A stretch of DNA of 55,460 nucleotides, taken from contig CAAGJQ010000106.1 in the NCBI GenBank assembly GCA_900770295.1, positions 1 through 55,460 on the forward strand. The letters run 5' to 3'. The stretch is from an uncultured Oscillibacter sp. GTDB lineage: Bacteria > Bacillota > Clostridia > Oscillospirales > Oscillospiraceae. Made by a program: the position numbers and the translations under genes. How positions within the stretch are numbered: position 1 is the first letter of the stretch; every line of letters starts with the position of its first letter. Of this stretch, positions 8,628 to 18,041 are shown piece after piece. The notes beneath the pieces are model-generated. The model made no database searches. It saw only the letters and a program-made list of their open reading frames with translations, and was not told where the DNA came from.

Positions 8628-8897
8628 TGGAACAGTTCCTATAATACGAACACATTCCCCTGCAAAATTCGCCTATCCGGAAAGCAGTATCTCCAGTAAA
8701 ATACAGATCAGGACATGAGGGAAGCCGGAAGGACCGGAAGATACCCCAGCCGTTGTCATCCATATGGCGGTATGCGCCTGAACAGGCCTTGCTCTCTGTT
8801 CGTGCTCCTTCCGGTGGGGCGCGGCGTTCCGGATGTTCCGGCGCTGACCATTTCCGACTGATAAAAAACCAACATGATAATACGGAGGAAACTGACC

Positions 8898-9110
8898 ATG
8901 GAGAAAAGGCTTTATAAATCCAACACAGATAAGATTCTGGACGGCGTCTGCGGCGGCATCGCGGAGTATTTCAATGTGGATCCAACCATGGTGAGGCTGT
9001 GCTGGGTGCTGCTGTTCGCACTGTGCGGCAGCGGGATACTGGCCTACATCATTGCGGCTGTCATCATTCCCCGCGCTCCGGAAAACGGAAACTGCGCGAA
9101 AGGAGTCTGA
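8898..9110 (+). CDS. PspC-domain membrane protein
   Basis: A 70-residue protein made of one PspC domain: the basic start KRLYKSNTDK, the hallmark CGGIAEYFNVDPTMVRL, then a transmembrane helix that ends in VIIPRAP. PspC proteins are small inner-membrane proteins tied to envelope stress; in Firmicutes they often sit beside DUF2975 or regulator genes. The start at 8898 has CGGAGGAA 9 nt upstream; an ATG further upstream lacks a good site. The next gene begins 3 nt after the stop, so the two are co-transcribed. Confidence 0.85.
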   Translation: MEKRLYKSNTDKILDGVCGGIAEYFNVDPTMVRLCWVLLFALCGSGILAYIIAAVIIPRAPENGNCAKGV

Positions 9111-9113
9111 AAC

Positions 9114-9656
9114 ATGAAAAGCCTGCAAATCATTCAAAAAACCTTTAAAGTCTTCAAAAATCTGTCCAGAATCGGCATGATCGTATCCCTTGCATGGGCA
9201 GTCCTCACGCTCATCGGACTGCTGTGCGGCATCGCGTGGCACAGCGGCGGTACTGTGACCGGTGCGGGTCAGGAAGCCTTGCTCACTCTGACGCTGACCG
9301 GCAGTCTGCGCCAAATGATAGGCGTCCTGCTGTCCGATCTGGTATTTGCGCTGACCGACAGCATCCTGCTGTTGTCTGCCTTCCGGTATTTCAGGCAGGA
9401 ACAGGCGGATGGCACGCCTTTTACCCAGAGCGGCGCGGATCAGATCAAGCGGCTGGGAATCCTCACCATCGTACTGCCTCTTGCCGCAGTCATCCTTTCC
9501 GCCTTATGTTACGAGGTGTTTGACCTATCGAAGACTGCCATGGCGGACCAGGGGAATCTGACCGGGGTGATGCTCGGCATCGTTCTGATTCTGGCCTCTC
9601 TCCTCTTCCGATACGGCGCGGAGCTGGAAGAAAGCCGAAGGAGCCTGTGTGAATGA
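9114..9656 (+). CDS. DUF2975-like four-helix membrane protein
   Basis: 180 residues with four hydrophobic segments (about 20-42, 72-95, 120-142 and 153-170), a layout and C-terminal LLFRYGAELEE that resemble DUF2975 proteins. Function unknown. The start has AAGGAGT 7 nt before it, and the gene forms an operon with the PspC gene. In many genomes a DUF2975 protein is followed by a small XRE regulator; none is seen here. The assignment rests on the C-terminal motif and topology alone. Confidence 0.7.
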   Translation: MKSLQIIQKTFKVFKNLSRIGMIVSLAWAVLTLIGLLCGIAWHSGGTVTGAGQEALLTLTLTGSLRQMIGVLLSDLVFALTDSILLLSAFRYFRQEQADGTPFTQSGADQIKRLGILTIVLPLAAVILSALCYEVFDLSKTAMADQGNLTGVMLGIVLILASLLFRYGAELEESRRSLCE

Positions 9657-9734
9657 AGGATCGGGCCTGCGGCACCGCCGTATTCCCTGATCTGCCTGAC
9701 CGTGAATGACTTTTGAAAATAGTGGGAGGACAGC

Positions 9735-10253
9735 ATGAGAGCAACAGCCATCGTATATACTTCCAATACCGGTTATACCCGGCAATACGCCCTGCTGCTG
9801 GGAGAAAAAACGGGCCTGCCGGTATACGACCTGCCTGAGGCCAAGACGAAGCTGGCGGCAGGAAGTCATATTCTCTATCTCGGCTGGCTGATGGCCGGGA
9901 AAGTACAGGGCTATGCTGAAGCCGCAAGCCGGTACCGTGCAGAGATGGTATGCGGCGTGGGGATGGGGGCCACCGGCTCCCAGCTCCCGGATGTGCGGAG
10001 AGCAAACAAACTGCCTGCCGCCATGCCGGTTTTCACCCTGCAAGGTGGCTTCGACATGCCGCGCCTGCGGGGCGTCTATAAGCTGATGATGACCGTAATG
10101 GTCAAAACAGCTGGAAAAGGACTGTCTGAAAAGCCGGACCGCACGCCGGACGAGGACGCCATGCTGGACATGATGCTCCATGGCGGAAGCCGGGTCAGCG
10201 AGGAAAATCTGACAGCAATTCTGCAATGGTATGGAGAAACACACAGGACATGA
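9735..10253 (+). CDS. flavodoxin-domain protein
   Basis: 172 residues with an N-terminal flavodoxin signature: the FMN-phosphate loop TSNTGYT at residues 9-15, then an alternating strand/helix pattern. The ~40-residue tail is polar. It resembles the stand-alone flavodoxin-like proteins (HemG/FldA-type) of Clostridia. It would bind FMN and carry electrons or sense redox state in the cytoplasm; the partner is unknown. GTGGGAGG lies just upstream of the ATG. Its stop codon overlaps the possible start of the next gene in an ATGA. Confidence 0.8.
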   Translation: MRATAIVYTSNTGYTRQYALLLGEKTGLPVYDLPEAKTKLAAGSHILYLGWLMAGKVQGYAEAASRYRAEMVCGVGMGATGSQLPDVRRANKLPAAMPVFTLQGGFDMPRLRGVYKLMMTVMVKTAGKGLSEKPDRTPDEDAMLDMMLHGGSRVSEENLTAILQWYGETHRT

Positions 10254-10819
10254 GAACAGGAAACGGCATCTGCCCGCCGCCGGAAAAAGCGGGCTTTCCC
10301 CTTGAAGAGACCGCGAAAAGCAGTGCGGTGAAAAACAGTAAAATGCCGGACATAAAACCGCACGCCTCCACGTGGGATACGGCCCCATATACGGTCCGCC
10401 GCCTCATGCCGGAGCATCTTGCAGAGGCCTGCGGATTGGTCTGGGAGGTATTCCAGCGCTTTGAAGCGCCTGAATACGCACCAGAGGGGATCGCGGAATT
10501 CAGGAGCTTTCTGTCGGATAAAGACGCTCTCGGCCGCATGGTATTCTACGGTGCTTTCCGGGAGGAGCTGCTGATAGGCGTACTGGCCGTGCGGAATCCC
10601 CATCACATCAGCCTGTTCTTCGTGAAAGAGGAGTATCACCGCCAGGGCGTGGGAAAAGCACTGTTTGAGACGATGCGGCGTGACCATGCAGGGCAGTGCA
10701 TCACCGTCAACGCCTCCCCCTATGCCGTGGAAATTTACCGGCGGCTGGGCTTCTTCCCCACTGATGGTGAACAGGTGACCAATGGCATCCGCTACACCCC
10801 CATGAAATTTTTCATATAA
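10250..10819 (+). CDS. GNAT-family N-acetyltransferase
   Basis: The conserved part starts at YTVRRLMPEHLAEA and runs through LFFVKEEYHRQGVGKALFE, the acetyl-CoA loop (R/Q-x-x-G-x-G/A), to EIYRRLGFF. The substrate is unknown. Several starts are possible. The ATG at 10250 overlaps the flavodoxin stop (ATGA), suggesting translational coupling and giving 189 residues. The ATG at 10343 would give about 158 residues, nearer the usual family length. The first 45 residues show no conserved feature, so the real start may be the later one. Confidence 0.8.
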   Translation: MRTGNGICPPPEKAGFPLEETAKSSAVKNSKMPDIKPHASTWDTAPYTVRRLMPEHLAEACGLVWEVFQRFEAPEYAPEGIAEFRSFLSDKDALGRMVFYGAFREELLIGVLAVRNPHHISLFFVKEEYHRQGVGKALFETMRRDHAGQCITVNASPYAVEIYRRLGFFPTDGEQVTNGIRYTPMKFFI

Positions 10820-10980
10820 AAAGGATTCAGGGTTGCCGGCACGGGGAGCAGACATCCCCATACTGACCAGGTCCATCGATTCCCGCCTTCGCAATGATGT
10901 GTCATATTCCGGGTTGGAATTCCGTCCGCCAGGAGCCTCCCTATTCTCTCCAAGTTTTTTAGAAAATTGGCAAATAACAG

Positions 10981-11009
10981 TTGACAATTCGTTGTTCCCC
11001 TGCTATACT
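10981..11009 (+). promoter_or_regulatory. consensus promoter of tRNA-Ala copy 2
   Basis: TTGACA, a 17-nt spacer and TATACT, placed exactly as in copy 1. Confidence 0.88.
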
Positions 11010-11026
11010 ATTAAATGTTCCGGTTC

Positions 11027-11102
11027 GGGGGTATAGCTCAGCTGGGAGAGCGCTTGACTGGCAGTCAAGAGGTCAGCGGTTCGATCCCGCTTATCTCCAC
11101 CA
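11027..11102 (+). tRNA. tRNA-Ala (anticodon GGC), copy 2
   Basis: Identical over all 76 nt to the gene at 5801-5876, with the same GGC anticodon loop, G3:U70 pair and encoded CCA. Confidence 0.97.
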
Positions 11103-11109
11103 CAGAAAA

Positions 11110-11147
11110 GTCTTGTAACTGTAATGGTTACAAGGCTTTTTCTTTTT
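11110..11147 (+). terminator. terminator of tRNA-Ala copy 2
   Basis: The same 10-bp stem as in copy 1, followed by T runs. Confidence 0.88.
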
Positions 11148-11222
11148 TTGCCGATACCGCATGGGATCTTTGATCCGCACGCAGGTCAGAGGTCCGTGTC
11201 TTCTGTCTTGACAGCAGCCGTC

Positions 11223-11266
11223 AAAAGAGAGGCCGCCGCAGAATTTTCTGCGGCGGCCTCTCTTTG
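11223..11266 (-). terminator. terminator of the SLH surface protein gene
   Basis: A near-perfect stem of about 18 bp (GAGAGGCCGCCGCAG and its complement) with an AATT loop is followed by TTTT on the minus strand, 48 nt past the stop codon of the large gene. Confidence 0.85.
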
Positions 11267-11313
11267 TTATGCCAGAGTCGCTTGATTGCTTCCGGCTGTG
11301 GATTTGCGCTTGC

Positions 11314-14300
11314 TTATCTGCCCTTCACAACCTCGCCGCCAGGAGCATCGTTTGCCTCGGACCATGCGTGTTCCAGAGCAGCCCAGTCACGCTGGGGCAG
11401 CTTCTCGATCCACTGCTCCATGGCCTTGGGCTCACCTCTCACGGTCAGCCATGTGTAGTCATGGCTGTTGGTGGCCTCCTGCATGTCGGCATAGAACCAA
11501 TCGGCGGGAGTGTTGTCCGGCCAGGTGATCATGTCATCATCGTCCAGCAGGTGCTCCTCATCGGGCTTGCGGCCCAGGGCACGGTTCACGATGACACAGG
11601 CCTGAGCACGGGTGATGTTGGTATTGGGACGGAAGGTGCCATCCCCAAAGCCCTGAATCAGGCCCACTCTGGTAGCGGCCTCCACGTACTCGGTGAACCA
11701 CGCCTCTTCAGGAACGTCTGTGAAGTAGCCCTGATATTCCTCCTTCGTGGTTTCGAAGAAGCCCACGGCGATCTTGGCGAACTGGGCACGGGTGATCTTG
11801 GCGTAGGGGCGGAAGGTGCCGTCCGTGTAGCCATCGATAATTCCCATATTGCTCAGCGTGGAGATGGCGTTGTTGCACCACAGGTCGGGACCGCAGTCAG
11901 AATAGCCGCTGTCCTGATCCCAATACTTCTCACGGGCCTCATCGGTCAGCAGGCGGAAGAAGATGGTGGCAACTTCGCCGCGGGTAATGGTGCCGTAAGG
12001 CTTCAGATAGCCATCCTTGTAGCCGATGATGTAGGAGTAATGATCGATGGTATTCAGCACGGGAGAATCATCATCGTCATCATCCTTCACAGGCTGTGTA
12101 ATCTTCGTGCCCTCGCTGGAGCCTTCGCCCTCTGTTCCGTCATCGGCCTTGGCGATGGCGGTATTGATGATTGTCTTGCCAACATCGGTGGACCGCACGA
12201 TGTAGGTGTAGCTCTCCGTCCAGGATGCGCCGGGAGCCAGCGTGCCGATGTTCTTCTCAATACCCAGCATCTGATCCTTGACGATGATGTTGTCCAGCGT
12301 CACATCGCCGCTGTTGGTCACTTTGATGGTATAGGTCAGCTTATCTCCGACCGTAGCGGACGTTCTATTGACGGTCTTATTGACTGTCAGTTCCTTCTGG
12401 AGAATCGTCAGAGTGCCGGGGACAAAGCTGAGCGTGTAGTTGCTGGCCTTGAAGCTGCCGCTGTCAGTCAGCGCAAGGGTGCCCTGCTGGATCGCATAGG
12501 TACCTCTGGTCTCACCCTCCGCACGGGTCAGGCTGCCGGTGAAGGCAGGCGTCTCGCTGGCAACGGGAGTCTCATACTTGTAGGTCAGAGCGGGATCGGC
12601 CTCGCCGGCCAGCTTGCTCTGATTGTCAGCAGTGACGGTGATAACAGCGGGTGTGATCGTCACAGTGACAGTGGTGTGCAGATCTTCATAGTTGTTGGTG
12701 GTGGCCTTCACATCGACGGTGTAGGTTCCGACATCCGTGAACTGGGGCACGGTGGTGCTGTACTCCCCGTCGCCGGTCTTGTAGAAATACTCCCACACGT
12801 TGCCATCCACATCGCCGGTAACGGTCTCACCGGAGACGCCGTTATGGGCCTGGCCGTCATAGACGCCGGTGTAGCCGGTGGCAGACAGCTGGACGCCGCC
12901 CTCGACATCCACATTGCCGTTCTTCATGACGGTCAGAAGGCCCTCACTGAGTGCGATGGTATAGTTGGCGGCCTTGGTCCCGGCGTTGAACGTATAGGGT
13001 GCGGCCGTATCAAAGGTGTTGGCAGAGGTGCCGGCATCTGTCCGGCTTCCGGTGACGTTGCAGGTCACGCCCTCGCCATTTACAAATCCGTCGCCGCTGA
13101 TAGTGACATTCGCATTGGTCAGCGGGGTACCGTCGTACTCCTTGCTGTCGGTGGCGGAAGTCAGGGTAACGCTGCGCTTCGTGATGGACAGGGTGCCATT
13201 CTTATACGTCACATTGCCGTAGTCATTCGTGATCACGGTATCGCCGCGCTTGATGGTGTGGCTCTTGACCACATTATCCACCGTTCCGAAATCGGTGATG
13301 GTTCCTTCCACCACGGCGGTCAGTTTATCGCCTTCCACCAGATTGCCGATGACGGTATAGCCGTTGTCGGTCAGCTCGGTGCCGTCATACTTCTTGCTGT
13401 TGGTGTCGGCAACCACAATGATCTCGTTCTGGGCGGGAGTGACGGTCAGTGTACCGAACACTGTCTCGATCTCATAGTTATTGAGATCCGTATTCGCCCA
13501 GAGTTTGTAGGTGAACTCGTTTTCGCTGGTGCCCTCATCCAGCTGGCTGCCGGTAACGGTGTAATCGGCGCCCTCGTTGGCTGCAAAGGCATCAGAGGTG
13601 ACCGTGCTGTTGGTCAGCGGTGTGCCGTCATAGGCCTTGCTGTCCGTGGCGGAGGTCAGGGTCAGAGACTTCTTGTTGACCGTCAGTGTACCGTCAACAA
13701 GCACGACATTGTTGTAGTTGCCGGTGACATCCACGTCATTACCATTGACCTTGCGGGTGATGGTATAGCCGGTAACTCGATTCACGCCATCGCCCACGTT
13801 GGTCTGGGAGCCCTCCACAACGGCGGTCAGGACATCGCCGGTATCAAGCTGCTCCACATTGACGGTGTAGCCGTTGTCAGTCAGCGGCTGGCCGTCATAA
13901 GTCTTGGAATTGGAGTTGGCAGTGATCGTCAGCTGGGTCGTGTACGGGGTGACCTCCAGCTTGCCGGGAACCTTGGTAATCTTGTAGTTGCTTGCCTTGG
14001 TATTGGACTTCAGGGTGTAGTCGAAAGTGTTGTCAATCTCGTCCACATCGGTGATGGAGGCAAAGTTGCTGTAATTCGCAACACCCTCACCAGCCACAAA
14101 ACCGGAACCGCTGGTCGTAACTGTCTCATTGGTCAGCGGCTGGCCATTGTAGGGACGGCTGGAGCTGCCGGAGGTCAGGGTCACATCACGCTCGGTGATC
14201 TCGATGGTGGCCGTTTCGGTCACATCCTCATAGTTGGGGTTGCTGGCCTTCACAGCAACGGTGTGGGTACTCACATCCGTATAGGTGGGCAGTGTGTCGC

Positions 14301-17300
14301 TGAAAGCGCCGTCGTCCACACTGTACTGGTAGGTCCACACGGTACCGGCCACAAAGCTGCCCTCCACGGGAGTGACGGTGACAGTGTGTGCACTGCCGTC
14401 GTACATACCGCTGTAACCGGTGACGGTCATTTGTGCGGTGTTGCTCTTCGTAACGTTCAGGATGCCATAGTTGCGCGTGATGGTATAGTTGTCAAGGTTT
14501 GTGCCTGCCTTGGCAGCATAGTTGAACGTATTATCGCTGAAGCCCGCATTGGTCTGGCTGCCGGTCATGGTGATGTCCACACCCTGACCGCCGACAAAGG
14601 AATCCGTTCCCGTGACTTGGCTTGCCGCAGTCGTCAGAGCTGTGCCATCGTAGGCCTTGGCAGCATCGGGAGAAGTCAGCGTCACAGGGCGCTTCTCCAC
14701 CAGCAGCGTGCCGTTCACGGTCTCTACGTTGGTGTAGTTAGCAGTCACATCGGTGTTGCCGCGCATGACCTTGTAGCCGGTCACCACGTTGGCGGAGGAG
14801 CCGGCGTCAGTCCGGGAGCCCGTCACAACGGCGGTCAGTTTATCACCGGAGACGAGGATGCTCTCCGTGTAGGTGTAGCCACTGTCAGTCAACGGCGTAC
14901 CGTCGTAGACCTTCTTATTGCTGTCAGCAGTGATCACGATCTTCTCGGTGATGGGATAGACGGTCAGCGTGCCGTAGCTTGGCGTGATGGTATAGTTGTC
15001 AAGGTTTGTACCGGTCTTGGCAACATAGGTAAACGTATTATTGCTGTTTCCGACGTCCAGCTGGCTGCCGGTCATCGTAATGACAACGCCCTCACCGCTG
15101 ACAAAGGAATCCGTTCCCGTGACTTGGCTTGCCGCAGTCGTCAGAGCCGTGCCGTCGTAGGTCTTGCTGTCACTGGGAGAGGACAGGATGACCTGCTTGG
15201 GGCTGATTTTGGCCGTGACCGGCTCAGCGGTCAGCGTTTTGTAGTTATTGTTCTCAGCCACAACGATGATGGGATAGTCCCCTGCATCGGTGAACCGCGG
15301 CATCGAGGTGTACGTCACACCGTTATAGAGATAAGTGATGGTCCAGCCGCTGGTGGAGATCACCTGCCCAGCGCCGTTTTTCAGGACCACGCTGGTAATG
15401 CCGTCGTGGGCATTGCCATCGTAGGTGTCGTTGTAGGCCTCCACCTGAATGGTGGCATTCTTGTCGGGAGTCACCGTCAGGGTGCCGGGCTTATAGGTAA
15501 TGGCATAGTTGCCGGTCACATCCGTTTCGCCGTCCTTGATCACGGCGTTGGAGACGGTGTTATCGGAACTGTCCGCCTCCGTCTGGCTGCCGCTGACGGA
15601 GATGGATGTAATTTGATCACCGGAGGCCAGCGCACCGCTGGTGATCGTGTAGGTGCTGACGGTCAGCGGCGTACCATCGTAGACCTTGCTGCCGCTGTCC
15701 GCGGTGATGGTGATGGGAAGCCGCTTGATCGTCAGGCTGCCGGGCACCAGGGAAACGGCAAACTTGTAGGTGACGATATTGCCCTTGTCGTCTTTGATCA
15801 CCAGTGTGCTGGCATCAAACGTGCCGTTATAGGTCTCCACATTGGTACCGGCGGCGCCGGTATAGCGCACGTCAAGCGTGTAGCCCTCGGGCAGGCCCGC
15901 CGTCTCATATGTCAGCAGGGACTGCTCAGAGCCGTTGTAAAACACTTCGCCCTGATCACCGGTAACCGTGACCGCGCCCTGCTTTGCGTAAGTGGCGGTG
16001 TAGGTCACATCAGCCGTGACCGTCGCGGCGATGGTCTTATCCCAGCCGGTGAAGTAGTAGCCCCCGTCAGGTGTGACAGCGGGCGCGGCAGGTGTGGCCG
16101 TGCCGTACTCGATGTCAGCGTGGACCACATTGCCATCCGCATCCGCGTCAGCCAGCGTACCGTTGGCACCGGGCGCATAGGTCACGGTGTACGTGGGCAG
16201 GACGCCCTGGACACCGGGGACGGGGAAATTGATCTCGACAGGCGGTTCCCCGGGGATGGTCAGCGTGGTCACGTCATTGAGGGGATAGTAAGCATCCTCA
16301 TCGAAATTTGCAATGACAGTGGGGTCCAGCGTGACCGTATAGGTCAGGGTGTAGGTGTAATAGGTGGTATTACCATCTACCGATTCCACCGGTGTGGCGC
16401 TGCTCAGGTCCCAGGTGAAGCCATCTTTGGTTCCGGTCACGCCTTCATCATCGGGCAGCTCAGCCTCCACGCCTTCGGCCATGGGGTCATCCACAGTCAG
16501 GCCCGCGCCGGTAATGCCGGAGGTGATGGATTCTGTGATAGCCTCAAAGGCCTCGTTCAGTTCACCTGTATTATCGGCATTATAAGCGTAATCCGCAGAG
16601 GTGGCGACAAAGGTTTCCAGGAATTCGCCAACAGTATACGGGCAGTCTGCCTTTGCTTTGTCTCCACCCCAACCGGAGTCAGAATCGGAAATGTCATCTC
16701 CCTTTTCCCAGCACAGCTCATTCGCCACGCCAAAGCAAACCGTATAAAGGGCCGCATTTTCCTTCAGCGTTGTAGCCGCAGCCTCCGTAGCATCCAGCAC
16801 ATTCTGATTGCTGTTGCCGCCCGGGCCATAGACAGATCCACTCTTTGTATAATAGGTGGGCTGGCCGTCAGTCAGCGCAATTACATTCTTCTGCGTCGAA
16901 TCGATCTGCGCAACCTTTTCATCAGACAGCTGGGTATTCGCATACACCAGACCTTGCTGCAGATTCGTACCGCCGTTCGCTCTCAGCCCATTGATCGCGG
17001 CAACAGCGGCATTGTATCCGCTCTGGGTAGATACATCTACCCAATTCAGCACAGTGCTGGCATTGGTCGCGAACGTCACAACGGAAACATAACGGCCTGT
17101 GCCGCTCGTATCGCCTTTGTAAGCGCCCAAAAAGCTCTCGGCGGCATTTTTAGCGGCATACAAGCGGGTCTGGGTTGATTGAATACTGTTGTCAGCCCAC
17201 CAACCGTCTTTATGATACTCGCAGTCGCTGCTATGCTGGTTACTTCCGCACTCCGCGCAGTACGCCATGGAGCCGGAAACATCGATCACCAGAACCGTCG

Positions 17301-17595
17301 CCGCCGCACTGGGGAGCGTGATGGTCGTTGTGGTGGAGGTCTCCACCGTTAACGTGACCTCATACTCGTTGGGAGTGCCGGTCGGTTCCGCAATCTTGGA
17401 AAGTATGACGCCGGTATCCGGATCAGTGTACGTGCCGCTGCCCGTACCCTGGACCCACTCACCGTCCTCATTGTACGTACCGTAAACGACGGCCGCAGAT
17501 GCATCACCCGCGATTTCGTCTGCCAGTGCGTTCACCGGGAGCAAACTGAACAGCATGACAAACGCCAATAAGCTCGCCAGTATTCTCCGTCTCAT
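11314..17595 (-). CDS. giant secreted VWA/YDG-repeat/SLH surface protein
   Basis: A 2093-residue protein. Residues 1-25 are a signal peptide (basic RRR, hydrophobic core, ALA cleavage site). A von Willebrand A domain follows at ~98-350 with the MIDAS motif DVSGS at 105-109, then a Cys/His cluster at ~113-127 inserted straight after it. An InlB/Listeria-Bacteroides-like repeat is at ~467-540. From ~548 to ~1645 come about twelve immunoglobulin-like YDG/MBG-type units, each opening with a variant of SKxYDGTPLT, then an MBG-like unit (~1645-1732) and a DUF11-like domain (~1735-1822). Three SLH domains (~1850-2007, each with a GYxDGTFRPxxxITRAQ-type core) anchor the protein to cell-wall polymer. 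A ~85-residue acidic tail follows. It is probably an adhesin or S-layer-associated stalk. AAGGAGGA precedes the ATG. The opposite strand is open over almost the whole gene, but that frame has no domains. Confidence 0.93.
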   Translation of the reverse strand: MRRRILASLLAFVMLFSLLPVNALADEIAGDASAAVVYGTYNEDGEWVQGTGSGTYTDPDTGVILSKIAEPTGTPNEYEVTLTVETSTTTTITLPSAAATVLVIDVSGSMAYCAECGSNQHSSDCEYHKDGWWADNSIQSTQTRLYAAKNAAESFLGAYKGDTSGTGRYVSVVTFATNASTVLNWVDVSTQSGYNAAVAAINGLRANGGTNLQQGLVYANTQLSDEKVAQIDSTQKNVIALTDGQPTYYTKSGSVYGPGGNSNQNVLDATEAAATTLKENAALYTVCFGVANELCWEKGDDISDSDSGWGGDKAKADCPYTVGEFLETFVATSADYAYNADNTGELNEAFEAITESITSGITGAGLTVDDPMAEGVEAELPDDEGVTGTKDGFTWDLSSATPVESVDGNTTYYTYTLTYTVTLDPTVIANFDEDAYYPLNDVTTLTIPGEPPVEINFPVPGVQGVLPTYTVTYAPGANGTLADADADGNVVHADIEYGTATPAAPAVTPDGGYYFTGWDKTIAATVTADVTYTATYAKQGAVTVTGDQGEVFYNGSEQSLLTYETAGLPEGYTLDVRYTGAAGTNVETYNGTFDASTLVIKDDKGNIVTYKFAVSLVPGSLTIKRLPITITADSGSKVYDGTPLTVSTYTITSGALASGDQITSISVSGSQTEADSSDNTVSNAVIKDGETDVTGNYAITYKPGTLTVTPDKNATIQVEAYNDTYDGNAHDGITSVVLKNGAGQVISTSGWTITYLYNGVTYTSMPRFTDAGDYPIIVVAENNNYKTLTAEPVTAKISPKQVILSSPSDSKTYDGTALTTAASQVTGTDSFVSGEGVVITMTGSQLDVGNSNNTFTYVAKTGTNLDNYTITPSYGTLTVYPITEKIVITADSNKKVYDGTPLTDSGYTYTESILVSGDKLTAVVTGSRTDAGSSANVVTGYKVMRGNTDVTANYTNVETVNGTLLVEKRPVTLTSPDAAKAYDGTALTTAASQVTGTDSFVGGQGVDITMTGSQTNAGFSDNTFNYAAKAGTNLDNYTITRNYGILNVTKSNTAQMTVTGYSGMYDGSAHTVTVTPVEGSFVAGTVWTYQYSVDDGAFSDTLPTYTDVSTHTVAVKASNPNYEDVTETATIEITERDVTLTSGSSSRPYNGQPLTNETVTTSGSGFVAGEGVANYSNFASITDVDEIDNTFDYTLKSNTKASNYKITKVPGKLEVTPYTTQLTITANSNSKTYDGQPLTDNGYTVNVEQLDTGDVLTAVVEGSQTNVGDGVNRVTGYTITRKVNGNDVDVTGNYNNVVLVDGTLTVNKKSLTLTSATDSKAYDGTPLTNSTVTSDAFAANEGADYTVTGSQLDEGTSENEFTYKLWANTDLNNYEIETVFGTLTVTPAQNEIIVVADTNSKKYDGTELTDNGYTVIGNLVEGDKLTAVVEGTITDFGTVDNVVKSHTIKRGDTVITNDYGNVTYKNGTLSITKRSVTLTSATDSKEYDGTPLTNANVTISGDGFVNGEGVTCNVTGSRTDAGTSANTFDTAAPYTFNAGTKAANYTIALSEGLLTVMKNGNVDVEGGVQLSATGYTGVYDGQAHNGVSGETVTGDVDGNVWEYFYKTGDGEYSTTVPQFTDVGTYTVDVKATTNNYEDLHTTVTVTITPAVITVTADNQSKLAGEADPALTYKYETPVASETPAFTGSLTRAEGETRGTYAIQQGTLALTDSGSFKASNYTLSFVPGTLTILQKELTVNKTVNRTSATVGDKLTYTIKVTNSGDVTLDNIIVKDQMLGIEKNIGTLAPGASWTESYTYIVRSTDVGKTIINTAIAKADDGTEGEGSSEGTKITQPVKDDDDDDSPVLNTIDHYSYIIGYKDGYLKPYGTITRGEVATIFFRLLTDEAREKYWDQDSGYSDCGPDLWCNNAISTLSNMGIIDGYTDGTFRPYAKITRAQFAKIAVGFFETTKEEYQGYFTDVPEEAWFTEYVEAATRVGLIQGFGDGTFRPNTNITRAQACVIVNRALGRKPDEEHLLDDDDMITWPDNTPADWFYADMQEATNSHDYTWLTVRGEPKAMEQWIEKLPQRDWAALEHAWSEANDAPGGEVVKGR

Positions 17596-17632
17596 GTTTT
17601 GCTTCCTCCTTGTCTCGTAGTCTTTTCGTTCT

Positions 17633-17761
17633 TCAGATCTCCACCCCCGGCCCTGCCCGGGAGTAACCTGCGATTTTCCGGATATGGACCTCCGGACACA
17701 TCCATCGGGGAAACGCGCCCGCCGCGTTCTTCCCTCGAGCGCCGTATCGGTTCACTGCCAT
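17633..17761 (-). CDS. possible 42-residue leader ORF
   Basis: An ATG preceded by the very strong site GGAGGGAGGTGG opens 43 codons, rich in Arg, Gly and Ala, and stops 38 nt before the start of the giant surface protein. I recognise no family. It lies inside the long leader predicted for the SLH gene, so it could be a regulatory leader peptide. It may also be chance; only the binding site and the position support it. Confidence 0.3.
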   Translation of the reverse strand: MAVNRYGARGKNAAGAFPRWMCPEVHIRKIAGYSRAGPGVEI

Positions 17762-18041
17762 ACAAACCACCTCCCTCCGCCGGTCCGCTGTTTCAAACCG
17801 TTCAAGCCAATGCCTTTCCTTGCTTATGCAGCGTCAGTCCGCTTTATGAAACCGGTCGAACGCCCTCCGAATCAGGAATGTCTGTCCGGTTAAGCTCCGC
17901 TTCCGATCCGCGTCATCCATCAGACTCCGGCAGCAGATATCCGGCAGCCAGCCGCTGACACCGTATCCCGCTTGTGTCCACGGAACCGGCACTTTGTCCA
18001 TGTATTCGCAACTAGTTTCCATAGAAGTCTATTCCTGAGTA

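Larger units (their letters stand above)
10972..11147 (+). repeat. tRNA-Ala cassette, copy 2 of a direct repeat
   Basis: Same block as 5746-5921. The differences seen are one base in the promoter spacer, one just past the -10 box and one after the CCA end. Confidence 0.9.

Noticed and set aside
12700..15950. Tandem DNA repeat or CRISPR-like periodicity
   Set aside because: The period comes from protein repeats of about 80 residues that differ in DNA sequence. There are no short identical repeats with unique spacers here or elsewhere in the window.
11269..17178. A 1969-residue open frame on the plus strand, opposite the SLH surface protein gene
   Set aside because: It has no signal peptide, domain or ribosome binding site, and its repeats mirror the YDG repeats of the minus strand. 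GC-rich codon bias and the repeats keep the antisense frame free of stops.
17596..18035. c-di-GMP or other riboswitch in the leader of the surface protein gene
   Set aside because: I looked for the GCAAACC and GACGCAAAGC-type core of the c-di-GMP class I switch on the minus strand and found neither. No other known aptamer was recognised by eye.
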